DNA of 64,000 nt from Cliona cf. orientalis (lineage: Eukaryota; Porifera; Demospongiae; Clionaida; Clionaidae), in the NCBI GenBank assembly GCA_963930775.1, contig OZ005691.1, forward strand, positions 2,604,001 through 2,668,000. The letters run 5' to 3'. Position numbers and translations under genes: made by a program. Shown here one piece after another: positions 45,860 to 58,200 of this stretch (within the stretch, counting starts at the first letter, position 1; each line of letters starts with the position of its first letter). The notes beneath the pieces were generated by a model, which worked only from the letters and a program-made list of their open reading frames with translations, was not told the DNA's origin and did no database searches.

Positions 45860-47000
45860 GGTGCAGGAGGGGCGCGGTCTGAGTTGGCCGAACAAAATTT
45901 AATTATCCCAAAGCTGTAATTACCGTCCATGACGCTGCACAATACGACTGCGCATGCGTATTAAAATATGTATTACGGGCAAAATAATAATTGTGTACAG
46001 GAGGAGCATCTATTAAAATTGCATGACAGTAAAATTCCTAGGAGCAGTGTGATCAAATGTAACAGAGGTAATCTTCTTTGACTTTGCAGCCTAACTGTTC
46101 TATCATCATCTCTACTTGCTCAGGATTCTCTCGGAATAGCTGCTTTGCCCTACTAGGCATTGAATTAACGATTTCCAACCTCTAAAATTAGCTGTGTTTT
46201 AAGGATATTAGAATCACGGATTAAATCGTGAGGTACTAGCTCCTCTAAGACCTTGCTTTAAAAGCGTGATGATAGGCGATCATTTTGGCGTTTGTTTCGC
46301 GAAAATCGGTCCAGTAGTTTAGGAGTTACGCGCGCGTCAAATTTCATTCCGCGAAAATGCCGTACAAAACATATGGGAATAAAATTCTTCCAAAAATACA
46401 TTGCGTTTGCGGCACCGCCCATATGACCACCTAAATTTGATTTCCGCGAGAGTGTAAGCTACGCTGGGGTTATTTGACCGATCCTGGGCAAATCGGAGGT
46501 GCTGATTTCGAATTTCACGACTGTTATTCGCCAAAATGTACGTATGTACCACTATACGGGCTAAAACAAGAATAGAGATAGCAAAATAAGCTATATCCAA
46601 CGCGTATTTACCCGTATCACAGGCGGGCGTTATCTTAGGAGAGGAAAGTCTGTCCACTCACAGCAATATTATTGTAATTAATGAGCTTCACAATTCCGGA
46701 AACATAATAGAAGAGTGTAGTGATGGAATCATAGGGCAAATATTTGATAGCCATACGTAGGCATTTATCGCAGCCGACCATTACCAGTTCAGCCGCAAGC
46801 AATCTGAAGGTCCCTAAGAGCAGGTGTGTTTAAAATCACTGTTTGAGCAGGTTCAAAGAAGATTTAGCTAGCTAGAGCCTAGGCTATAACTTATAGTTAG
46901 TTCATCCATCTTTGGTATGCTTGTATTTTAGCTACATACAGCTTGAACTTGAATTTTAGTAAGCCGCCTCAGTCTCAGTCTCCATATTATACTTTTAAGG
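45860..47000. other. Upstream region of paralogue C; no gene recognised
   Basis: Probable promoter region. A GCGCGCGTCAAATTTCATTC stretch near 46,330 and several short open frames show no domain. Confidence 0.35.
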
Positions 47001-48050
47001 TACCATTAAATTGCGTGGGCGTGAGGTGGGGGATATGACACCTAAACCACATCAAAGTCATTAGTGAGGTGAATGTTGTGTAACCACGCCCTTTTAATTG
47101 CACAGGTCTCAGGGGTGTGGCTGCTAGAGCCGGAAGTGTTCATTTAATATCCTCCATGGACCGGAAGCCGAGCCGGAAGGGAGGGGCCAGGCCACGCCCA
47201 AAACAGCCCCACCCTGTTCCCCAAGGACCACCATTCTCAATCAAGTGCCTACTAACCACCGGATGTCCACCGGAAGCCCACAATCAATCCCAATTAAAAC
47301 ACACAGCTTCCTCAAGGCCAAAACACACACAAACACTTGGAGGCCGTTCTGCCACACCGCCCACGCAAGAGCTCACCTCATTTCCTGTGTGGGCGGGGCA
47401 ACAACACGTCATCGCAACCACATCCGCTTCAAACCATCGTCAGCTTCCGTCCAGCCGTACGGGCCCCTCGATCGCACCGCCGTACAGTGCCTCATTAACA
47501 GACATGGCCTCACCTTTGACCTCCTGCCACGCCCCCAAAGCCTCCTCGCGGGGTTCAAAGGTCACCACCGCTTCCGGGACACGCCCACCTATCGCCGAGG
47601 CCAAGTCCCAGGCGCCGATGTCCAAGCACTGGCCTGTGAAGCCACGCCCAATCGGAAGCAATAAAACCTGCATTAACGCACGCGCACACACTCCACACAG
47701 TGCCAGGAACACGCCCACATGCTTAATTAGGCCTATTTAGCTTTTTTTTTTTTTTTTTTTTTTTTTTAAGTCGTTGCGGTTAATAGTTAAGCAAGAATGC
47801 TTTGATCTTGCTTTGATGTGGGCAATTACCGGCCTTTTCTTCAGGGGCCACTTCCGGTCGCTAATTACACGCGCATAATCATCCCTGGCCGATTCTGGAC
47901 ACGCCCACCTTCGACCAAAAGCACTCGTATGGCCTCTTCGGCCACGCCCCTTCACGATTCGCTAATTGAATTAGCCATTCCTGACGCTCACGCCCACGCA
48001 ATTAAATGGTACCTTAACCAGCATTATTAAAACCAAGTCAAGTCACCACT
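47000..48050. other. GC-rich island with T26 tract, nature unknown
   Basis: Base composition differs sharply from the surroundings, and CCACGCCC/ACACGCCC words recur. Two overlapping plus-strand frames stay open (47,117-47,740, 207 codons; 47,245-47,664, 139 codons), split from a further open stretch (47,818-48,030) by 26 T at 47,742-47,767. None resembles a family I know. It could be an unrecognised retroelement or simple GC-rich sequence with chance open frames. Confidence 0.3.
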
Positions 48051-49530
48051 AGCTCAGACTAGGGTACTACAATATTATCGTAATGATATTCAACAGAATA
48101 CAAGAAATGAGTCTTATAATATTAAATATTCATGTGACTGCAATTTCCATAGCTATTAATTTTCGGGACTTTTCATTGAGAATCAAGCTATGCAGTAGTA
48201 CATCCATGCACACATAACTGGCTACTTGTGATCATTAAAATAGCTGTATAATAAAAATATTATTATTATTGATGCTGTTTATGGCCAGAAACACTGGAAT
48301 AAACGTAAGTATTCTATGTTGTACAAAGGGTAGAAAATGATGTATAAAGCCATACAGTTTAATTATGTGACATCACTAATTAGTAAATTGATTCTTTACT
48401 AGAGATTTGGTGCAAGTTTCATCTTCATAGCTTGTTCTGAAGTGAAGTTATTGATAAAAGAAATATACCATTTTTTGCTGTATTATAGTCATGGTGCCAT
48501 GTTCTCTATGGAAAACGTGGAAAAGCAAAATTCCACTTATTTAATCATAACTTGGGTTTAGAATGAGATATAAATGTCAAACGTGCACCAATATGTATCT
48601 TTTGAGCTAAAGAAACTACCTGAGCACAATAGGTATTGTAATTGTATGGTTTCAATTTTGGTTGGAAATGGCTAATTGAATATGTAAAATTTTAATAAAA
48701 TTAATGAAGCTGGGATTAGGAAGTGGGCCAAAGCTAAAGCTATACATTAATAATTCTTGTGCTCAATAAGTTTCATGTTTGGATCACTAAGTTATTTCTA
48801 ATCCCTTAGCAATAGCCTCGTCTCCATGGAGGCCCTCCTCCCAGGTTTTCAATGCTTCATGCAGAAAAACAGGAGTGCACTATTGAAAGGCTGGGAATGG
48901 GCCTGGGGAAGAGCTCGAGGCTACTTAACTAGTAGTGCAACGATTCAAGCAATTATTAAATATTATAGTATGTGAGAATACACACTTGATGATGATTTCA
49001 CAGAGTTTTCTGTTGTCTTTTTCAGTACTAGTCATTCCAACCCCTTCACCGATCTTGGCATGGGACTGAACCAGAAGTAATCTATACACTGCTGCTTGCA
49101 GATCGTTTCACAGTGTCTCGAAATCTCATCCGATGAACCAATCTGAAAACGATTACAATTTAGCAAGTGCAACATTACTTCTTCAAGATGTTGCAATTGC
49201 AATGGCTTGGAATTTTGCCAAAATTTGAGAGTGTGAGTGCATTACCAATATCTATGTTCTGCAGCTGGAGGATAGATTCCACACCCCAAGAATATTACAC
49301 AAGAGAGTTTAGCAGCAGATGATTCCTGCCTACAGAGAGAGAATAGACTTGGCCACATGGATGTACCTGGCCACCTTCCAGACTAGCTCTACCAAGCCTG
49401 TAAATGAAAACTCATGCAGCATGAATGATAGAAAGTTAATAGAGAGATTGATTGGTATGAATTATTATGTATCCCTCACCATGTACGTAAAGGGACACAA
49501 AAAAAAACTAATTAATGGTTCTACCAACTC
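48050..49530. other. AT-rich, no gene recognised
   Basis: No exon, repeat boundary or RNA could be supported. The last 200 nt lead into the G-alpha remnant. Confidence 0.35.
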
Positions 49531-49539
49531 AGCAATCAT

Positions 49540-49810
49540 GTGACGGTCACATGCACCAGAGTGACATACATTATCACCGCCGAGCACCTCAGCTCAGAGA
49601 AACAGGACTGCTTTAAATGAATGCTCTATCACTGTACATGCATGCAGTATTGTGTGTGGAGTGTATTATGATTGTACGTATGACATTGTGTTCTCTGGAT
49701 TGGGTTAGTGTGTTATGTGTTGCTACATGTGTCAATAAAGTTACGTATGCAGGCTGTGTTTATAAGCTGAAATGTCTACCCATTGTATATAATATGACAA
49801 TTTTTATTAT
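49540..49810 (+). pseudogene. G-protein alpha subunit 3' end, decayed remnant 2
   Basis: GACGGTCACATGCACC, then ATTATCACCGCCGAGCACCT and CTCAGAGAAACAGGACTG, TTT? replaced by CTTTAA. Parts of HVTRAT, IITEHL and LRETG survive with internal deletions. Followed by the same 3' flank with AATAAA at 49,734-49,739. Convergent to paralogue D. Confidence 0.65.
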
Positions 49811-50409
49811 TCTCACACTCTCATGACATTGTCCATATCATACCTTTGCTGCTTCTTGCAAAACCAACATTGAACTATTTTGGTAGCAGTCACTACTGAC
49901 CATTAACATACTAATGATCTTTAACTATCCCATAATTTGGGGTTGAAAATTATGTTGCTATGGTAACTGCTACCAAACCTTGTTTGGCTATTATAGACTG
50001 TTAATTTAAGTACAAACAAGGACTTTACCAATCCTGAACCACCATGCAGCTGCCACAGGTGGGGTACATGAAAATGTGTTTACATGTTGTAATTGGAATG
50101 GGACTTTGTGATGCAGGTATGGAATATAATTTATTCCAAGTGCATTATTCATGATCAATACCACTACGCACAGAAGATTAGTTGTGCCACGCTACTCTAG
50201 AACAAACAGCCGAAAAAGTTCCACCCTCCCACCCTTCATCTTCTCCACTGGGTTGTTTATGCAGTAACAATCTAGTGCAATCGGACAGGGGTCCCTCACA
50301 TAGGGTAATTCATGGTATGATGGTATTACTAGGAAATCAGTATCAGCATGGCTGAGAATGTTAAGAATGATCTTAACCGGACATTCCGATTTGGCATTGA
50401 GGATATTGC

Positions 50410-51515
50410 CAGCTATGGAGCTTAATCTGTGCCAAAAATACAACTTCAGCTAAAGCTACCACTACTGCTACATCATCCTAATTCGCTACACCATCTGCTA
50501 CTGCATCCGCGTTTCGCTGTCCGCTACTGCATCCGCATTCGGCCGTCCGCTACCGTGTCCGCTACTTCATCCGCATTCAGCCGTCCGCGCCGCTACTGCA
50601 TCTGCATCTGACGTTAAAGCGCATGCGCGTACAAGATTGTACCTCGCGAGTGAAGTTCTTGCACGCCGCATAATAGACGTGACATGCATCAATGGTAGCT
50701 TCGTCCCCCAATTGGTTGTTACCATTGTAAAAGATGTGATTATAGAGGATATGTAAGCCACGCCCACCACCAAATAATTACCTGGCGAGAATATAAAAGT
50801 GTGAATCTGGAGTCGATGTTGCCCATAGGTGCTTTCCAGAGGGAGGCGATTCTATTCTAAGCGTCTTCTCTTGGGACCCCTTGCGAGCGAAGCTGCAAGA
50901 CAAGTAACGAATTCTTTAGCTAGGCGATCGACAAAGTCACATGATTAGGCAGGATGTGCACGTGCGCTAGCTTGCTCTCTGCGCATGCGCACAAATATGT
51001 AGGTAGAGGTCGTCGACCACACATGAATAGCACAGGGATAGAGGAGCTCACTCCTTGTAATAGTATAATAATATATAGCACGCAGATTTTAGATCTCTAT
51101 AATATAGCTAGTAACCATCGTCACCATTGATACATGCCACGTATATTATGCCGCGTGCGAGAACTTCGCTTGCGAGGTACAATCTTATATTAAAATATTA
51201 TGCGCATGCGCTTTAATGGATCTGAGTCTACGCACATGCAGTAGTGGACACAGCAGCGGACAGCTAAATACTGATGCAGTAGCGGAAGGCTGAATGGGGA
51301 TGCAGTAGCGGACTCGGTAGCAGACACAGTAGCGGACAGCTGAATGCGGATGCAGTAGCGGACACGGTAGCGGACGGCTGAATGCGGATGCAGTAGCGGA
51401 CAGCGAAACGCGGATGCAGTAGCAGATGGTGTAGCGAATTAGGATGAAGTAGCAGTAGTGGTAGCTTTAGCTAAAGTTGTATTTTTGGCACAGATTAAGC
51501 TCCATAGCCAGCATG
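50410..51515. repeat. Large inverted repeat built on a GATGCAGTAGCGGA minisatellite
   Basis: Left arm about 50,417-50,705 and right arm about 51,105-51,509 are reverse complements: TGTGCCAAAAATACAACTT at the outer tip of one and AAGTTGTATTTTTGGCACA of the other, and GCATGCGC plus GTACCTCGCGAGTGAAGTTC-like blocks inside. Both arms contain tandem GGATGCAGTAGCGGAC units; the right arm has more of them. About 400 nt of single-copy spacer. It interrupts the 3' flank of paralogue D relative to that of B. Confidence 0.75.
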
Positions 51516-51978
51516 TGCAACTTACTGGGTCAGCAAGCCGGAAAAATGAGGCGGCCCCTGCCCAACCCACCAAATTTATGTCTTCAACATAAAAAAATCT
51601 TACATGTATGTCTGTGTCTAGTGTACATGTAGTTGTCATTATGAGAGTGCTCATTTATAACCATTACCTAACGTGGTGTTATAGCAGCTAGTCTTGAGAC
51701 ACATTATTATCGCACCGTACCGTGTAAAGGTCTAGCTCCGCAAGACTACCACAAAGTACAGCAGCAGCTACAATGTAACATGACCATTGTATAACATAGA
51801 TTTGTATAATTGTTGACATCATGTGAAAACTAATGATGGCCGGCAAATATGAAGTATCAAAATTAATTATTGTAACGCAATAAAGACAGGAATTTGTGTG
51901 CACTGGTCTTGATAAAAATGGGTACTAATAAGATTAATGGTGCATGAATACAAAAAATAGAGTGAAATTGTGCATGTC

Positions 51979-52295
51979 TCACGACTGATTTGATGAAAAC
52001 TCTTCCAGCTTTGCTGCTAGTTCTCCCTTTTCAATGTCGTGGAGGACCCTTGCCAGTGTGGCCCATGTCGTAGGCTTCCTCCCCCTGCCCTCCAGCCACT
52101 CATGAAGAATGCGATGGTTGATTTCCTCACCGTTTCTATGATACTGATGCTCCAAGTCGTAAATGTGAGCCAAAGTGTGTTCCTGAAGGAGCTGTGCACC
52201 AAAGTTCTGATACTTGGAGCCAATCTCACGAGGAATGTTTATGTTGCGATCACCAGCTTTGAAGTTGAGGAGCTTAGGCATGGTAGGAGTCGAGT
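51979..52295 (-). CDS. Paralogue D terminal exon: death domain (type 1)
   Basis: 317 nt, phase 1 entry, TGA stop. MPKLLNFKAGDRNINIPREI, ILHEWLEGRGRKPTTWATL, VLHDIEKGELAAKLEEF. Differs from paralogue B at only about ten residues. Confidence 0.85.
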
Positions 52296-55200
52296 CTGAA
52301 TGAAAAAAACTTGATCATAAGTATAATATACATTCAGAGTGGGTACACAATGTCATAACAATCTGTACCACAGTCATAAAGGGTGAATTCATAATGAATA
52401 TGTACACATACCAATTTTGGGGATAGAAGCATTTCTGTCATAGTCTTGACCCTCAGTTTTACCACATTGAGCTGATGCTATGTAAAAAATTAATGCATAA
52501 GATAAGTACATGTGTATAATATTATATGCAAAGGTGCAGTATATGTTTGCTGACTTGGCACTTTTGCAATTCCATATTAGGTAGCTCAAAGGTTTTGTGG
52601 TGCTGTACTGAAACAGCTGACTTGCCTTTGTGTTGCCTTATATGGAATTACTAAAATGCAAAGTCAGCAAACTCATTACTCACCAGTGGTGATAGATGTG
52701 GTAGAGTCTGACTCATGACACTGGCTGACATGCTGGTCTGCATGATCAGTTGGGTTGGTGGCTGATTCAGCTACAGCAGGTGATGTTCTGCCTGCACAGT
52801 TAAAAGAGGGAGCAGGCAATCACTAGAATAACTTAATGGTAGAAGTCAAAGAGCATTTAAATATATAAGCATATTATGTCAGGCATTTCTATCACTTGGA
52901 AAATTTTTAATAACTCCTATATAGGTTCAGCAAGACACTTACACATGTATTTAACTATAGCAGTACCTGTAATTAGCTCCAATGGATTTCTCCCGGCAAA
53001 GACACTGAACTGGTCTAGCTTCTTCCTAAAGTTCTTTCGTGTTCCCTCCTTTCCCATCCTGTCCCTCCACAGTTGGAACACCTGTAATAGCCCACGGGCA
53101 CCCTCATGGGAAGCGCTTGCGTCAATTTCTTGCTCAAAGATAACATGGCAGTATTCGTCTATGCTCTTGCGTGAATATTTGGCAGCAATGTCAGTCAAAA
53201 GTTTGTTAGTGATTTCTTGGGCTTCTGTGCCATCTTTGCTGAAAAGATGTTGAAGAAGAGGCTCTCCTAGGTAAGCATAAGGCTCAAAGTACGTCAGCTT
53301 CGCAAGTTCAAAACTTTGAGTTTCATCTATAATGGCAAACTTCTTTCCTTCTGCGATGGTTGCTGCCACCTCAGTGATGCTGACACTAGTCACCTTGCTG
53401 GGGTCAAGAGGGTACACAGCAGCGTCTTCAGGGAGAATGAGTGACTCTTGGACAAGAACCTTTGAACAGAACTCCTCCTTTGCACTGATAACGGTTTTGA
53501 TGACAGCAGAACGAAGCCTCACTAGCTCCATCTTCTCGAGCTTAGAGCGAACGATAACCACAACCTGTCGCAGATTGTTGACTTCAACAATGGCCTCACC
53601 TCCAGATCGATTGACCCAGTAGATCCCATTCTTCCACACACTACACTTCCTGTGCAGGGCTAGACGATCACCAGTGGAGGGATCGGTTGGAGCAAGAGCA
53701 AATAAAAAAGCCAATCGAAGGAGAAGAACCTGAAGAAATCGACTGCTGAAGAACTGCTCGGGTTTTGAACACTGGAGCACCCACCCACTGTTGTAGTCAA
53801 GCTTTGAGGCACCAGACTCAATGACATCTCGAGGTGTGTCAAGATGTACAAGACCTGGAAAGAAAAAGTATCGCTCACCAGCTGTTGGAGTTGACTGGCC
53901 CTCAGCTACTAGTAGAGATGCAAGCTTGAGCTCTTTAATCTCTTGGCAGAACTCCAGGTGGCACAAAAACTGAGTGATCATATCTGAATTGATGTTTGGA
54001 AAGAGTGGGGCAAGCTTAGACAGTGGCACCACACCTGTGCTGGTGGAGAGACTCTTCTGATGCTCTTTGAACCCCTCCGGGGCAAAGATGACTCCATTGA
54101 CCTGGGAGAGAAGAACAGCTTTATCTAACACTATCCAGCTTCTTTCTGGGCACTCCTTATTCTCCATAAATAGAATGCTACCACGCTCATTCAACTTCTT
54201 GCACATATCCAAAGGATCGGAGGATTTTGCATATTTAAGATATCTATATTCCCCACCATCATTCAGTCTGTGTCTTAGTTCATCTGCTGCATCGCTGTAT
54301 GTTATGGCTAATCTATCTCTGAATCTATGGAGCAGGAATACCAGGAAGCACTGGTGAGCAGCTGCCATTTCCTCTGAGCCTCTCAGTGACTGGCAGATTT
54401 GAGAGAGTATGGAGCGTAGTTTAGTCATGGATGATGACTCAGCATATCGACAGTCGATGACTATCTGTCCAGCAAATGTAACACTATCAAACTCATAGCT
54501 ATTTACCACTGACTCCAGAGCTCTTGATTTCTGCCTTACTTCACTGGAAGGTATCACATCGGCATGGCTGCCAATGATCAGTAGGTGTGGCTTAGCCCCT
54601 CCTCCAGAGCTGTGGTTGTTGATGAATTGGAACCAGTACTGAAGTGTTTCTCTGATCTTGCCCTCTTCATCCATCATGTTCACCACCAGTATAACGATGG
54701 ATGGAGAATTTGTCATTGTGTTGTGAAGGAGGGCATCGTGCCCTGCGTAGTATTCCTTGTGACCAGCAAAGTCGTAGAGAGTCAGGCGCCCTAGAACTTT
54801 ACTGTGGATGTCATGAGGAATGATGCCAGCAGTCTTCTCATCAACATCTCTCACCTTGGTGAACTGATGCCTTATTCGTGAGAAGCCTTGACCTTCAGTG
54901 CTGAGGGCCTTGGCGAAGGTGCTCTTGCCAGCACCTGGGTTGCCAAGAACAAACATCTTAACGGCCATGTCGGTTGGATTATCTCGCAAGTGGCTAGGGA
55001 AGCATGAAGTAGGTTTAGCTCCACTGCTAAGAAGAAGACGAATAAGTTCAGGCTTATTAGTCCAGTCCAGTGGTGTTTGGCCATATGGTGTAATACAGTT
55101 GGGATCACACTGGGCTTCTTGCAGTAAGAAAGAGGCAGTAGCCGTGTGGCCATAACTGCATAAGGAAGAAATTAGCCATGATCAATATAATATTATTATG

Positions 55201-58200
55201 TCATGAATAGTCTAATAATTATTATTTGGAGAGCCAAAGCAAGCCCCACTCTAATGATACCACGAGAAAATTTATTAATTGCTACACCTACATGTATGTA
55301 CGTATGTATGCATTCACACAATATTATGTAGATATGTGTGTGTATGAGGTGATACGTCGTTCACATGCTCAACACAAAATTATGCATATGCATGCATGTT
55401 TGTGTGTACATAATTACATGCATACATGTATATCAAATACTTGTCAATACATAATATACATAACTATTTTGTTGGTAGTTGACCTCTGTTCATCATTGAC
55501 CTACTTTATGATGACCCAACCCCTTCCCATAGCCGGCAAAATTCCTATAAAAACTTTGGTTGCTAAGCAACTACCAACAATGTACAGTACAAGTCAAAAA
55601 AAATTTACCGTAGTATGCAACAACTACACAGGGTACATAGGGCCAAACACTACACAATAGGTACTCTACAAGTCTTAGACTGTATGTATGCTACTACGCT
55701 TGCAATACGTAAACTTTATTTGACTGCTACTGTTAGAAAATGAATTGCAGACAAAGGCAAGCCTAGGGAAACATCACAATGCAGTGCTCAGTTTGTGAGT
55801 GGCTAGTTGTTTCGTATTAAAATGATACACAGAACAGCAGTAGTGATGGGTGTGAGTGTTGTGGTTTCCCACAAACAGCTGGTGGTTGAATTGTGTCTGC
55901 CCACAATGCTCTAACAGTTGTACACACACACACACACTGCAGAGATTCCAAGTACACTACTGCTAGTAGGCAAAAGTCAATCACCCCTCTACATGCATGT
56001 AATTCCCATGTAGTGACATTAACAGTCAGTCAGCTGCCCATCCACTAACTGTTATTATTAGGCTTGGTATGACTACATACATGTACCATAAATCTGGAAA
56101 TTTTCGTTGTAAAAATATTTTTGTAGTCGATGGTGGCTACGAAATTTAATCTTACGAAAATTAGCATGCACTATTTACACTAATGCGGTAAGGGGTCGTT
56201 CCTACGAAAAAAATATTTTTTACACGAAAATTTATCATACGAAAGTTTCTTTACACAAAAATTTCCAGATCTACGGTATATGTACATGATATCGTAAATT
56301 CCTGGTCTCTAGTGCCTTAGCACTGCACTTACATGTACATGTATTTGTGATAAATCACATGATCATGTGTGGGTCACTACATAGTGAATCAAATTGTGCC
56401 CTTGACATCAATTTTAATTGGCATATTAAAATCAAATAGTAATAAGATTAATTAGTTTTATTTTAATCTGCTATCTAATAAGGTGAACATGATATCAGTT
56501 GTACTATCAACTTACTGACAAGCAAAATGCAGTGGAGTGTATCCTAAAGTGTCAGTGCAGGTTGGACTACATTTCAGATCCTCAATGAGATACTTGGCAA
56601 GGGGTAGATGTCCATGCCTAAATTGAGAATAAAGTAGGGTAGAGTTTATTATTGTGATACATGTGTAATAGTGACAATAAATTTGTCTTTACATGTACAA
56701 GTCTGTACCTGCCCACATGGTCCTCACCATCCACCCCTCCCCCCATTTGTTGATAGTTGCTTAGCAACCAAAGTTTTTTTAGGCAATTTGCCAGCTATGG
56801 GAAGGGGGTGGGTCATCATAAAGTAGGCCAATGATGACAGAGGTCAACTACCAACAAAATAGTTATCTGCAACAGTGGTGGATCCAGGATTTCTAGAAGG
56901 GGGGTAGCAGTACAGTCTTGCGTGCGAAGTGCACGCAAAATTTTAGAAGCCACGCCCACTTTCGGACAAACCCACGCCCATTTCGATCGTTTTTGAGACA
57001 AACTACCAGCCCTACCAGTCCAATCAATCTGTTCTCAAACAAATTTCTTCTAAAGCATTCTAAGGTGAGCCATAGCAGCAGTTTTTTTAGATCTATTGCC
57101 AGAAAGGGGGGTTCCATTTAGTTTATCATCAGTACTTCTTAGTGTAGATGCAGCCCAAAGGGGGGTACACTTGAACCCCCCTTATCCCCCCTGGATCCGC
57201 CACTGTGCAAGTAATTGGGGTGCATTCGACCATGCTTCTCATGCACCCCAATTACTGGCAGATAACTATTATGTATCTAGATATGTGTATGTACGAGGAG
57301 ATACACTGTTCACATGCATAACACATAATAGTTATCAGGGCTCATATTGCTCACTCACTGACAGATAACTATTTTGTTGTATCTAGCACTGTTGGTAATG
57401 TAGGATTATGTAATCCTGCACACCTAATTGGATTGTGGCTAGAGTGTATGGCATGCCCATAGCCGGCAAAATGCCTATAAAAACTTTGGTTGCTAAGCAA
57501 CTACCAACAATGTACAGTACAAGTCAAAAAAATTTTACCGTAGTATGCAACAACTACACAGGGTACATAGGGCCAAACACTACACAATAGGTACTCTACA
57601 AGACTGTATGCATGCTACTACGCTTGCACTACGTAAACTTTATTTGACTGCTACAGTTAGAAAATGAATTGCAGACAAAGGCAAGCCTAGGGAAACATCA
57701 CAATGCAGTGCTCAGTTTGTGAGTGGCTAGTTGTTTCGTATTAAAATGATACACAGAACAGCTGTACTGATGGGTGTGAGTGTTGTGGTTTCCCACAAAC
57801 AGCTGGTGGTTGAATTGTGTCTGCCCACAATGCTCTAACAGTTGTACACACACACACACTGCAGAGATTCCAAGTACGCTACTGCTAGTAGGCAAAAGTC
57901 AATCACCCCTCTACATGCATGTAATTCCCATGTAGTGACATTAACAGTCAGTCAGCTGCCCATCCACTAACTGTTATTATTAGGCTTGGTATGACTACAT
58001 ACATGTACCATAAATCTGGAAATTTTCGTTGTAAAAATATTTTTGTAGTCGATGGTGGCTACGAAATTTAATCTTACGAAAATTAGCATGCACTATTTAC
58101 ACTAATGCGGTAAGGGGTCGTTCCTACGAAAAAATATTTTTTACACGAAAATTTATCATACGAAAGTTTCTTTACACAAAAATTTCCAGATCTACGGTAT

